NCBI GenBank assembly: GCA_030837935.1
Contig: JAUQXU010000114.1
Coordinates: 1 to 20,677, forward strand
Direction of reading: 5' to 3'
From: Candidatus Brocadia sp.
GTDB lineage: Bacteria > Planctomycetota > Brocadiia > Brocadiales > Brocadiaceae
DNA: 20,677 bases
Part shown: positions 1 through 6,718 of the stretch, in pieces
Layout: the number at the start of each line of letters is the position of its first letter
Numbering within the stretch: position 1 is the first letter of the stretch
Made by a program: the position numbers and the translations under genes
The notes under the pieces: generated by a model
What the model was told of the DNA's origin: nothing
The model's database searches: none
The model's input: only the letters and a program-made list of their open reading frames with translations

Positions 1-107
1 TTTACCTTTTCCCCAAGGACTTCGACGTCAATGGCATCCTCTTCGGTGGTATAATTTTCATAGTTTTCATCGGTTAAATGGTCAATTTTATATTCAAATC
101 TGTCCAT
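1..107 (-). CDS. Hypothetical protein, N-terminal fragment (runs off window)
   Basis: Reading the minus strand from an ATG at 105-107 gives an uninterrupted 35-codon frame to the window edge, starting MDRFEYKIDHLTDENYENYT and then rich in Asp and Glu. The 3' part lies outside the window, so length and function cannot be judged and I do not recognise the family. It is divergent from the PerR-like gene, with about 340 bases between them. No strong Shine-Dalgarno sequence is visible; a purine-rich GGAAAA lies about 7 bases upstream. The call rests only on the open frame and acidic, protein-like composition. Confidence 0.5.
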   Translation of the reverse strand, partial: MDRFEYKIDHLTDENYENYTTEEDAIDVEVLGEKV

Positions 108-299
108 ATTCACATTTTCCTGTTTTTGAATTAAGACTTATAAAATATGATAATTCTGGAGTATATAACAAAAAGCCACAACAAAATGTTTACACAAAAT
201 ATACCTTTTTAAAATGCATCATAAGTAATCAACTCAACACATGTTACTGAAAAGATATATGCTGGTAAAATCCAACCCTACGATATGTGTGTCATAAAA

Positions 300-346
300 A
301 CAGAGTTTGAAGCTTTAAGATTCTGTACCCGGGGACAGAGTTTGAA
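300..346. repeat. Direct repeat with embedded palindrome (REP-like)
   Basis: The 12-mer ACAGAGTTTGAA occurs at 300-311 and again at 335-346. Between them, TCTGT (322-326) and ACAGA (335-339) flank a central CCCGGG, making an 18-base palindrome with one mismatched pair. ACAGA at 300-304 can also pair with TCTGT at 322-326, so two alternative hairpins are possible. The layout resembles a REP element, but no second full copy lies in the window. Confidence 0.45.
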
Positions 347-368
347 ATGAACGCTTCATACTTTTTTA

Positions 369-397
369 TTGACATCTCTTAAGCATTTAAATACTAT
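369..397 (+). promoter_or_regulatory. Sigma70-type promoter of the PerR-like gene
   Basis: A perfect -35 box TTGACA (369-374) and a -10 box TACTAT (392-397) are separated by 17 bases. The ATG of the regulator lies about 50 bases downstream. The leader after the -10 box is almost pure A/T and has no clear Shine-Dalgarno sequence. A PerR operator could lie there, but I do not see a convincing match. Confidence 0.65.
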
Positions 398-448
398 TTT
401 ATCGTAATTAACAATCATTTTTATTTATTATTTTATTCATTACTATAC

Positions 449-865
449 ATGGAAACCATAGAAAAACTGACGAAAACACTGAGAAGCCACGGTATGAAAA
501 TTACCCCACAACGGTTGATGATATTCAAAGTTTTAGAGAATAATAGTTCCCATCCATCTGCCGAAGATGTTTACAAGAGGGTAAAAAAGGTGTATCCCGC
601 CGTATCGTTTACCACCATTTACAAAACCTTAGAGACGTTAAGGAAATTGGGGGAAGTCAGAGAATTCACTATTGACGACGACCGTAAGCATTATGACCCC
701 AACACGAACATCCACCATCACGCAATCTGCTCTACCTGCAAAAAGATACTCGATGTCTTTGAGGATTTCTCGCCCCATGTCAAATTACCAGACTTTATCG
801 AGAAGGATTATACCGTTTCTGGATTCCAGATATCTTTCTTTGGCACCTGCAAAGAATGCAACTAA
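449..865 (+). CDS. perR: Fur-family metalloregulator, PerR-like peroxide sensor
   Basis: This 138-residue protein has the usual Fur-family length. The N-terminal winged helix (about 1-80) contains the typical ITPQR start and the FTTIYKTLETL recognition region. The dimerisation domain carries HHHAIC and two CxxC pairs (C94/C97 and C134/C137), the structural zinc site. The regulatory-site ligands known from Bacillus PerR can all be placed: H35, D83, H89, H91 and D102. Having Asp rather than Glu at position 102 favours PerR over Fur. By family, it represses oxidative-stress or metal genes when Fe or Mn is bound, and metal-catalysed oxidation of its histidines releases it from DNA. It is transcribed alone from a good promoter and converges with the next gene. 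Fur or Zur function is the main alternative. Confidence 0.88.
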   Translation: METIEKLTKTLRSHGMKITPQRLMIFKVLENNSSHPSAEDVYKRVKKVYPAVSFTTIYKTLETLRKLGEVREFTIDDDRKHYDPNTNIHHHAICSTCKKILDVFEDFSPHVKLPDFIEKDYTVSGFQISFFGTCKECN

Positions 866-904
866 AAAACTCACCATAGTAAGTCAGGTTCTGCCGCTAT
901 GAGA

Positions 905-1609
905 CTATTGTTTTGATGCTTCAACAAGAGCGCTAAATAATGCTCTATGGTAGGGATCATGCGTCATACGTTCAGGATGCCATTGAACACCCAAAAGAAA
1001 TGGATATTCCCCGAGTTCTACCGCCTCTGTAATACCATCTGAAGTATGGGCCGTAGCCGTTAAACCCTTGCCCAATTCATGTATAGCCTGATGATGGACA
1101 CTGTTGGTCTCAATGCACTCTGTCCCAATAATCTTATGCAGGAGAGAATTTTTCCCTACCGTTACCGGATGGGTATATTGCTCATTTCGTAAGTCTTTAT
1201 GAACAAGAAAAGATATACCCTCCGAGGGGATATCCTGTATGAGAGAGCCGCCCAGGACAACGTTTACAAGCTGAACACCGTAACATATAGCCAAAATGGG
1301 TTTTTTTATCTGCAGAGCGGCGCCTACCAGGATATTGTCCGAGATATCTTTGTCTGGATGGACGCAAACGGTCTTTTGGTGTCGCTCTTCTCCATAGCGT
1401 TGCGGTGGGACATCGTTTCCCCCCGTCAGGAGCAACCCGTCTATCCTTTTTAAAAAGCGCTCTACATCATTTTTATCTTTTATAACAGGCAATAAGAGTG
1501 GAATACCGCAAGCTGCAATGACAGCCTCGCTATAATTTCTATAGGTAAAGGAGTATGGTTGTTTTCCTGACTCACCGTAATCGCAATTGATGCCAATAAT
1601 TGGTTTCAT
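905..1609 (-). CDS. Peptidase C26 / class I glutamine amidotransferase (PuuD-like)
   Basis: This 234-residue protein belongs to the gamma-glutamyl-gamma-aminobutyrate hydrolase family. Family members cleave gamma-glutamyl amides, as PuuD does in putrescine breakdown. The order is typical: MKPIIGI start, DGLLLTGGNDVPP oxyanion region (57-69), nucleophile Cys109 in AICYGVQ, then His211 and Glu213 in GVQWHPE, completing the Cys-His-Glu triad. The nucleophile motif reads CYG where many PuuD proteins have CRG, so substrate choice may differ. Length is close to the family norm of about 250. No Shine-Dalgarno sequence is obvious before the ATG. No polyamine or GABA genes lie nearby, so the physiological substrate is unknown. 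It is convergent with the PerR-like gene, with 39 bases between the stops. Confidence 0.88.
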   Translation of the reverse strand: MKPIIGINCDYGESGKQPYSFTYRNYSEAVIAACGIPLLLPVIKDKNDVERFLKRIDGLLLTGGNDVPPQRYGEERHQKTVCVHPDKDISDNILVGAALQIKKPILAICYGVQLVNVVLGGSLIQDIPSEGISFLVHKDLRNEQYTHPVTVGKNSLLHKIIGTECIETNSVHHQAIHELGKGLTATAHTSDGITEAVELGEYPFLLGVQWHPERMTHDPYHRALFSALVEASKQ

Positions 1610-1689
1610 ATTTTAAAACTGCAAGATATGAAATATAAGACACAGCTTTTCTCGTGAGCGCTATAAATAAATTGACATCATACAACCAA

Positions 1690-1785
1690 AATATCATTCC
1701 CACCCCTGCTTTCGCAAGGGGTAAACTCCAGTGAGAATTCAGGATACAGGGCAAAAGCCAGATTCCTGCTTTCGCACGAATAACA
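1690..1785. repeat. Intergenic palindromic repeat cluster
   Basis: The 12-mer CCTGCTTTCGCA occurs at 1705-1716 and 1765-1776. The first copy sits in a hairpin with CCCCTGC against GCAAGGGG (1703-1721, one bulge). The second is framed by ATTC and GAAT (1762-1781). This style of element, a CATTCC...GGAAT-type hairpin with TTTCGC in the loop, is a common dispersed repeat in bacterial genomes. A related element lies at 16977-17032. The remainder of the 1610-1884 gap shows no gene. Confidence 0.6.
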
Positions 1786-1884
1786 ACTTTCTTTAGTCGG
1801 CCACTATAAATACTTGCAGATTGTACACGCAGCGGCGGGGTTCAGCGGGGAAAAACACGCATGCCTTCCGTTTTCTTCGGTATT

Positions 1885-3219
1885 CTAAAGAATATAGCGA
1901 CTCATATCCTCGTCTTTTGCTATGGCCTGCAATTTGTCCTGAACATATTTTGCATTGATAACAACCTCCGCACCATTCATATCAGATGCATCGAAGGAGA
2001 CATCTTCTACAAGTTTTTCCATCACGGTATGCAATCTTCGTGCACCAATGTTCTGTGTGCGTTTGTTAACCTGCACAGCAATCTCTGCAATAGCCTCAAT
2101 GGCGTCATTCTCAAATCGCATCTTGATCCCCTCAGTTTCCAAAAGCGCCTTGTATTGTTTTATCAAGGCATTTTTGGGCTCAGTCAGGATGCGCAAAAAT
2201 TCCTCTTTTCCCAGATCTTCTAATTCTACACGAATGGGGAATCGCCCCTGCAGCTCAGGAATTAAATCCGATGGTTTGGAAACATGAAATGCACCTGCGG
2301 CAATAAAAAGAATCCGGTCGGTCTTGACCATCCCGTATCGGGTATTAACCGTGGTGCCGTCCACAATCGGCAACAGGTCCCTTTGTACGCCTTCACGGGA
2401 GACGTCAGGACCGTGTGCGGATTCACGGCCGGCAATCTTATCAATCTCGTCTACAAAGATAATCCCAAACTGTTCTGTCCGCCGAATGGCTTCCTGGATG
2501 ACTTTTTCCCGGTCAATGAGTTTCTCTGCCTCTTCCTGCGTTAAAATCCTTTTTGCATCGGCGACAGCTACCTTTCTTACCTGTGCGCGTGGGGGTATCA
2601 TCTTTTCCAGCATGTTTTGGAAATCCATGCCCATTTCTTCAACCCCGGCAACAAAACCCTGGAGTACATAAGGCTTCTCATGAACGGTAAGCTCTACGAT
2701 ACGGTTTGAAAGTTCTCCGTCCTGCAATTTTTTGCGAAACTTTTCCCGTGTACTTAACCGTTGTTCTTCTGCCTCAGCACTGGACGGTTCCGCACTCTTT
2801 GGCACTGGCGGCAGTAACAAGTCCAGAAGCCTCTCCTCGGCCATCTTTTCCGCCTTCTCCTGGACAGATTGTATCATTTCTGCTTTAACCATATTCACGC
2901 CGATTTCGGCAATATCGCGCACCATAGATTCCACGTCGCGGCCATGGTAACCAACTTCCGTGTATTTTGAAGCTTCAACCTTGAGAAAAGGCGCCTTTAC
3001 GAGTGCAGCCATCCGTCGCGCAATCTCTGTTTTTCCAACACCCGTCGGACCGATCATAATGATATTCTTCGGCAATACCTCTTCCCGCAATTCGTCAGAA
3101 AGCTGGTATCGGCGCCACCGGTTGCGGATAGCAATTGCCACGGCACGTTTGGCATTCTTTTGGCCGATGATGTATTTATCGAGCTCCTCGACAATTTTAC
3201 GGGGCGTTAGTTCATCCAC
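1885..3219 (-). CDS. hslU: ATP-dependent protease ATPase subunit HslU
   Basis: HslU is the AAA+ unfoldase ring that feeds protein substrates into the HslV peptidase in the cytoplasm. The 444-residue length is normal. Walker A is GPTGVGKT (57-64), Walker B IIFVDE (253-258), the arginine finger region GRFPIR (325-330) and sensor 2 IGARRL (391-396). The C-terminal tail SRYIL is the family's HslV-docking tail. Residues about 110-240 form the I domain. The start is GTG at 3217-3219, sharing one base with the hslV stop and preceded by a strong GGAGGAGGT about 6 bases upstream; the nearby ATG is out of frame. One oddity is that the central pore motif, usually GYVG, reads GYHG (90-93). It forms an operon with hslV. 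Confidence 0.97.
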   Translation of the reverse strand: MDELTPRKIVEELDKYIIGQKNAKRAVAIAIRNRWRRYQLSDELREEVLPKNIIMIGPTGVGKTEIARRMAALVKAPFLKVEASKYTEVGYHGRDVESMVRDIAEIGVNMVKAEMIQSVQEKAEKMAEERLLDLLLPPVPKSAEPSSAEAEEQRLSTREKFRKKLQDGELSNRIVELTVHEKPYVLQGFVAGVEEMGMDFQNMLEKMIPPRAQVRKVAVADAKRILTQEEAEKLIDREKVIQEAIRRTEQFGIIFVDEIDKIAGRESAHGPDVSREGVQRDLLPIVDGTTVNTRYGMVKTDRILFIAAGAFHVSKPSDLIPELQGRFPIRVELEDLGKEEFLRILTEPKNALIKQYKALLETEGIKMRFENDAIEAIAEIAVQVNKRTQNIGARRLHTVMEKLVEDVSFDASDMNGAEVVINAKYVQDKLQAIAKDEDMSRYIL

Positions 3220-3758
3220 TACCTGACCTCCTCCACCTTGATATTTTTATTGGTATATACACAAATATCCGCTGCTATGTTAAGGGCCGCTTCAACAATC
3301 TCTTTTGCAGACAATGAGGTATGCTTTATCAATGCCCTTGCCGCTGCAATTGCATACGAACCACCAGAACCAATACCAATAATGCCATCATCCGGTTCAA
3401 TCACATCTCCGCCGCCTGAGATCAAAAAGGAGTATTGTTTATCTACAACAACCAGCAGGGATTCCAATCTCCTCAGCACCTTGTCCGTTCGCCACTCCTT
3501 GGCAAGTTCATGGGCACTGCGCAGGACATTTCCCTGATACTGTTCAAGCTTGGCATCAAACCTTTCCATGAGGGCAAAGGCGTCTGCCGACGAACCGGCA
3601 AACCCCACGATAACCTTATCATGGTAAAGCCTGCGAATCTTTTTGGCATCCTGTTTTACCACCGCGGCATTCATGGTAACCTGGCCGTCACCGCCAATGG
3701 CGACATGCCCGTCCTTTCTAACTGCTAAAATCGTTGTTGATACAATAACAGGCTTCAA
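3219..3758 (-). CDS. hslV: ATP-dependent protease subunit HslV
   Basis: HslV is the N-terminal-threonine peptidase ring of the HslVU proteasome-like complex. The mature chain begins STTILAVRKDG, and the Thr after Ser is the expected nucleophile, followed by GGDGQVT, AKKIRRLYHDKVIVGFAG and GIGSGGSYA. An in-frame GTG at 3911 would give 230 residues, but that extension includes a translated dispersed repeat and lies in and upstream of a plausible promoter. I therefore prefer TTG at 3756-3758, which gives a 6-residue propeptide; TTG at 3762-3764 is the alternative. GAGAAAGGG lies just upstream of both. It is transcribed with hslU, and its stop overlaps the hslU start by one base. Confidence 0.9.
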   Translation of the reverse strand: MKPVIVSTTILAVRKDGHVAIGGDGQVTMNAAVVKQDAKKIRRLYHDKVIVGFAGSSADAFALMERFDAKLEQYQGNVLRSAHELAKEWRTDKVLRRLESLLVVVDKQYSFLISGGGDVIEPDDGIIGIGSGGSYAIAAARALIKHTSLSAKEIVEAALNIAADICVYTNKNIKVEEVR

Positions 3759-3789
3759 ATACAAATTCCCTTTCTCGTTATTTCTACCC

Positions 3790-3850
3790 AGTCGCCCGGT
3801 TGGGGGGAAAAACCAATTCCCCTTAGTGAGGGGGACCAGAGGGTTGTGTT
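3790..3850. repeat. GC-rich dispersed repeat in the hslV leader
   Basis: A stretch of C and G runs holds the hairpin CCCCT (3819-3823), loop TAGTG, AGGGG (3829-3833), next to CCCGG and GGGGGG runs. It resembles the repeat inserted in the helicase gene at 15665-15747. It sits between the proposed hslV promoter and its start codon, so it would be in the transcript leader. Confidence 0.5.
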
Positions 3851-3889
3851 TTTCTTTGCGAACTGCTACTAATAATTGATAAACGACAA

Positions 3890-3918
3890 ATACTATCAAT
3901 TTACTAAGCACTTATCAA
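3890..3918 (-). promoter_or_regulatory. Probable hslVU promoter
   Basis: On the minus strand, TTGATA (3913-3918) and TAGTAT (3890-3895) are 17 bases apart. Transcription would start near 3883, which excludes the upstream GTG at 3911 as the hslV start. The site is back-to-back with the CBS-gene promoter; the two -35 boxes are 22 bases apart. Confidence 0.45.
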
Positions 3919-3940
3919 GGGTTTTCTCAATTCTTAGTGT

Positions 3941-3968
3941 TTGACAAACAGTGAATTGACCGTATAAT
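3941..3968 (+). promoter_or_regulatory. Consensus sigma70-type promoter for the CBS-hemerythrin pair
   Basis: Perfect TTGACA (3941-3946) and perfect TATAAT (3963-3968) are separated by 16 bases. The downstream ATG has a strong AAGGAGGT (4045-4052) seven bases before it. A leader of about 85 bases is implied. Confidence 0.75.
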
Positions 3969-4059
3969 GAAAACGTCGGAAACTATAATCTGGCGAATAA
4001 GGGATTGCGGGGATAATTAAGTATTGTTGCTTTATTTATTTTAAAAGGAGGTATGAATT

Positions 4060-4458
4060 ATGATAGCCAAAGACATTATGAATAAGATTGTTACCGCTGC
4101 AAAGAAAAACACCATCGGTAGGGATCTGGCTGTAAAATTGTTGTCCGGCATGTATAGCGGATTGCCTGTTGTGGACGACAAGGGAAAGGTTGTTGGCGTG
4201 GTAAGCGAGTTTGACCTTCTCAAGGCCATTCGAAGCGGAAAGGCATTAGAACAAGTAACGGCAGGGGATATTATGTCAAAAAATCCCATCTGTGTGACCG
4301 AAGATGCCTCAATTGACCACATTATAGACCTCATGACAAAGCACAACATCATCCGCGTTCCTGTTGTGAGAAATGACACCCTGGTGGGAGTCATCTCCAG
4401 ATGTGATATCCTGAACATTATTGTGGAACCTGAGTTTGTGACATTTTTTGCTGATTAA
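4060..4458 (+). CDS. Two-CBS-domain protein
   Basis: The 132-residue soluble protein is almost entirely a tandem CBS pair (Bateman module). The first repeat is about 1-60 (DIMNKIV, SGLPVVDDKGKVVGVVSEFDLL) and the second about 68-128 (DIMSKNPICV, IIRVPVVRNDTLVGVISRCDIL). Stand-alone CBS pairs usually bind adenosine nucleotides and regulate a partner, but nothing in the sequence fixes the ligand or partner. A strong Shine-Dalgarno sequence and a consensus promoter precede it. The stop is two bases before the hemerythrin start, so the two are probably co-expressed and perhaps functionally linked. Confidence 0.92.
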   Translation: MIAKDIMNKIVTAAKKNTIGRDLAVKLLSGMYSGLPVVDDKGKVVGVVSEFDLLKAIRSGKALEQVTAGDIMSKNPICVTEDASIDHIIDLMTKHNIIRVPVVRNDTLVGVISRCDILNIIVEPEFVTFFAD

Positions 4459-4460
4459 GT

Positions 4461-5141
4461 ATGAAAAGATTCTTTGTGTCTGCCATTGTGTTCTTTTGTC
4501 TGGGTATTTCCGCCTGTGCACCTCAAAAATATACTATCTATCAAGAGCATACACACGTTGAAAATACAAACCCATCCGTTACGGACCTATTACATTACGA
4601 CTTTGATGTTATCAAAAGGGTGTTGCAGATTTTAGAAAAGGCCACGAAGTGTCTCGATGAGGATAAACCTATTTCGAAAGAAACTTTTAGTGACATGGTA
4701 CAAATCATTACCAATTTTTCTGATAAACACCATCAGGAGAAGGAAGACAAAGTACTCTTCCCCGCACTAAAAGTGAAAGATGAAGGCGAAAAGAAGGATT
4801 TCCTTGGACGGCTCCTCATGGAACACGTGTCTGCACGTGATGAGATGAGAAATCTGTCTGGAGCGCTCAACAGCTTTTATCAGGGTAAAAAGGCGAAAAA
4901 GAAGATCGTCAAAATCATTCGTTCCTATATCAAAGACATGGAAAAGCACATTGAAATGGAGGAAAAAATCCTCTTTCCCTGGATAAACAAGACATTAACC
5001 CCCGACGAGCAGGTGATGTTCGTGAAGAAATTCGATGCCTTGGAAAAAGAAGACCTCGAGGCCGGTGTTCATGAAAAATACAGTGCCATGATCGAAAGGC
5101 TTGAACAACAAGTGGCGGTATGTTCCGATAGAGAAAAATAA
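4461..5141 (+). CDS. Hemerythrin (HHE)-domain lipoprotein
   Basis: This 226-residue protein begins with a lysine-arginine and hydrophobic signal followed by a lipobox ISAC, so Cys19 is probably lipidated and the protein anchored in the envelope. The rest is an all-helical HHE domain with a full candidate diiron ligand set: H45, H91 with E95 (HxxxE), H122, and H163 with E167 (HxxxE in HIEMEEKILFPW). Such domains bind O2, NO or iron, or sense redox state. Most bacterial HHE proteins are cytoplasmic, so the lipoprotein signal is notable. It lies two bases after the CBS gene and has no strong ribosome site of its own, suggesting translational coupling. The exact ligand remains open. Confidence 0.88.
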   Translation: MKRFFVSAIVFFCLGISACAPQKYTIYQEHTHVENTNPSVTDLLHYDFDVIKRVLQILEKATKCLDEDKPISKETFSDMVQIITNFSDKHHQEKEDKVLFPALKVKDEGEKKDFLGRLLMEHVSARDEMRNLSGALNSFYQGKKAKKKIVKIIRSYIKDMEKHIEMEEKILFPWINKTLTPDEQVMFVKKFDALEKEDLEAGVHEKYSAMIERLEQQVAVCSDREK

Positions 5142-5150
5142 CATCAAGAC

Positions 5151-5166
5151 GGTTTGCTGGCAAACC
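5151..5166. terminator. Small hairpin after the hemerythrin gene
   Basis: GGTTTG (5151-5156) pairs with CAAACC (5161-5166) around a CTGG loop, ten bases after the hemerythrin stop. No T-run follows, so it is a possible transcript-end hairpin rather than a clear intrinsic terminator. Confidence 0.3.
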
Positions 5167-5202
5167 TATAGCATCTGTTTTCGGTGTCGTGTGAAATCTC
5201 AC

Positions 5203-5388
5203 TATACGAAAAACGCTATTCTTAACCCTGTCCGGGCTAAAAAGGTGCACCGTCCGGAGGAATGGAGGTGGAGTTGGTGTCGTGGTACCGATGGTCTTGA
5301 AAGGCCTCATCTCTTACTGACAAGAGATTGGATATTGAAACAGTTTGATAAACAAGAGGAGAACGCCAGATTTGTTATGCTTTCATGA
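5203..5388 (+). pseudogene. REP-associated / IS200-like Y1 transposase, C-terminal remnant
   Basis: This frame translates to YTKNAILNPVRAKKVHRPEE, then WRWSW and later WILKQFDKQEENARFV. These match the C-terminal signature of REP-associated tyrosine transposases (COG1943), usually of the form LNPVRAG..RPEDYRWSSY followed by a W-LL-QFG segment. The N-terminal catalytic part, including the HUH motif and catalytic Tyr, is absent. There is no start codon of its own, and upstream sequence belongs to the hemerythrin gene. It is therefore a dead fragment. It overlaps the 3' end of the convergent frameshifted gene at 5375-5388. Confidence 0.7.
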
Positions 5389-5708
5389 TTTGAGTTAATT
5401 CGTTTTTTCTAATTTCAAGTCCTATGATCTTCGATTTCAAATATTTTAGTTCTTTATTTATTTTTTTCAATTCATTCTTAGCCTTTTTCTTATTAAACAA
5501 ATCTTTCTGAAGCCAAATTTTCAACTTCTGATCGAAGCAATCTAAGATATGGATTTCCGTATATACTGCCCTCTCTAAATTGGAGCTTTCCCTCATTAAT
5601 TGCTTTTATGATATCATTTTGTGTCAATCCAAATTCTTCAAAAGCAGTCTTATCGCTGAGAGCGCCTCCCTTTTTTGTCCATTCATAATTTACATCGTTA
5701 TAAGACAT
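5375..5708 (-). pseudogene. Small conserved coiled-coil protein, interrupted by a frameshift
   Basis: The first frame starts at ATG 5706-5708 with a good GGAGAA seven bases upstream. It encodes 71 residues including EWTKKGGALSDKTA, GLTQNDIIKAI, GNPYLRLLRSEVE, then stops at 5493. A second frame continues through NKKKAKNELKKINKELKYLK, SKIIGLEIRKNELTQIM and ends at 5375. The two join into one protein of about 110 residues: an N-terminal helix-turn-helix-like part and a C-terminal basic coiled coil. I recognise this combination as a recurrent hypothetical family in bacteria, but know no function. Joining requires skipping one base near 5505-5515 (GAAAG), so there is one extra base or two lost. 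It is either a recent pseudogene or a sequencing error. Confidence 0.65.
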
Positions 5709-5839
5709 AGAATTTCTCCATCAGCTCGATTTCTCATTGTCCCTGTGCATAACAATAACTAAGCCGTCCGGCCACAGACTTTTGCCAAAATCAAACCAGC
5801 GTTATTCCGGGTCGACCTTGAGTGACTTGTTAGAGGATG

Positions 5840-6406
5840 TTACTCTTTGATTTGAATTCTTCGCTGAAATACTTGTAATTTCTTCTTCCCACTCATAATT
5901 GATCCTGTGATACGAGAAGTGCTCAACTCCTCAAGGAGCAGTCTGCTTGCTTCTCCAATTTGATCAGATAAGAAAGGGTAGGCCACGACGCAAATGAAGT
6001 CGAAATTTCGGCCATGACGCAACACCCTACCAGGAATTGTCTTCATGCCACCGAGAATCATGCCGTATCGACAGAAAGGGTAAATGCGCTTGATGCACTC
6101 TGCTTTATACGAATAAACAATTGCATCGTGGGTTGTAACACCGCCATATTTTACTTCTGCAATCACTCTTGGAATTATAGTCGTATGACCCTCAGTTTTT
6201 TCCTCATAAATTAAGAAATCTTGTTCAAATCCAGTCCCTTTACCTCGAATGGGTAACCCTGTGTCGGTGTCAATACCCATTTGAACAACGCCGTCATCAT
6301 CTATAGGCATCTCGTAAAGAACGCTGACGCCAGAATCAACCTTTGCATCGGTAATTGCAGGTGAGACAGCGGCGAGCAACTCTGCTGTAAATTGTTTTTC
6401 AGTCAT
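5840..6406 (-). CDS. Putative PD-(D/E)XK nuclease-like protein
   Basis: The 188-residue protein has no assigned family that I recognise. It contains an acidic residue cluster in FEQDFLIYE (60-68) followed by a beta strand ending AEVKYGG (83-89). This D63...E84-V-K86 spacing resembles the core of PD-(D/E)XK nucleases. Later DAIVYSYKAE (94-103) and RYGMILGG (113-120) fit the helix and strand that follow in that fold. No membrane segment or signal peptide is seen. It starts six bases after the toxin stop, so it is probably the third gene of the toxin-antitoxin operon. Whether it cuts DNA is inference; a restriction-like or inactive nuclease-fold role are both possible. Confidence 0.6.
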   Translation of the reverse strand: MTEKQFTAELLAAVSPAITDAKVDSGVSVLYEMPIDDDGVVQMGIDTDTGLPIRGKGTGFEQDFLIYEEKTEGHTTIIPRVIAEVKYGGVTTHDAIVYSYKAECIKRIYPFCRYGMILGGMKTIPGRVLRHGRNFDFICVVAYPFLSDQIGEASRLLLEELSTSRITGSIMSGKKKLQVFQRRIQIKE

Positions 6407-6412
6407 TATTTA

Positions 6413-6718
6413 TTAGATGTTCTCTATTCGATGTTGTATTAGCTTGGGGTTTCGTTTGCCATGAATTACTGCAAGCACAACAATATTTTCTCTTTCAACC
6501 AGGTAGATTGCTTTGTAAGGAAACCGCCTGATAAGATGTTTTCTTGTTCCTTTAAACACTATCGGGTGAATTGTCGGATTTTCTTCTATAAATCTCAGTG
6601 CTGCGTCAATCTGCAACAAGAAGTCATAACCCAAGCCCTTCCTTTTGCCTTCATACCATACGAACGCTTCTTTTAAGTCGTCTTCAGCCTCGGGCCTGAT
6701 AAGTATTTTGCATTTCAT
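6413..6718 (-). CDS. ParE/RelE-superfamily type II toxin
   Basis: The 101-residue protein has the compact fold signature of the superfamily. There is an N-terminal strand (KCKILIRPEAEDDLKEAF), two helices (YDFLLQIDAALRFIEENP), and C-terminal strands HLIRRFPYKAIYLVERENI with VVLAVIHGKRNP. By family these either poison gyrase (ParE) or cleave mRNA on the ribosome (RelE); the sequence does not settle which. It overlaps the antitoxin by four bases (ATGA), the normal antitoxin-first arrangement. An intact frame and paired antitoxin suggest a working module. Transcription is minus-strand from the antitoxin side. Confidence 0.87.
   Translation of the reverse strand: MKCKILIRPEAEDDLKEAFVWYEGKRKGLGYDFLLQIDAALRFIEENPTIHPIVFKGTRKHLIRRFPYKAIYLVERENIVVLAVIHGKRNPKLIQHRIENI

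Larger units (their letters stand above)
108..448. other. AT-rich intergenic region between divergent genes
   Basis: No gene is seen in these 341 bases. The stretch holds the promoter of the PerR-like gene near its right end and a small palindromic element at 300-346. The rest is AT-rich with no convincing open frame or RNA gene. Confidence 0.6.

Noticed and set aside
449..905. PerR box in the regulator's leader
   Set aside because: The leader is so AT-rich that partial matches to the operator occur by chance; no good dyad was found.
1199..1453. Plus-strand open frame opposite the C26 amidotransferase
   Set aside because: It is a shadow of a well-supported gene, with no recognisable motif of its own.
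1955..2950. Several plus-strand frames opposite hslU
   Set aside because: They are antisense shadows of a clearly conserved gene, with Ser/Pro-rich translations typical of such frames.
3765..3911. Upstream extension of HslV from the GTG at 3911
   Set aside because: It would place about 50 residues before the catalytic threonine, includes a translated DNA repeat, and lies in or before a plausible promoter.
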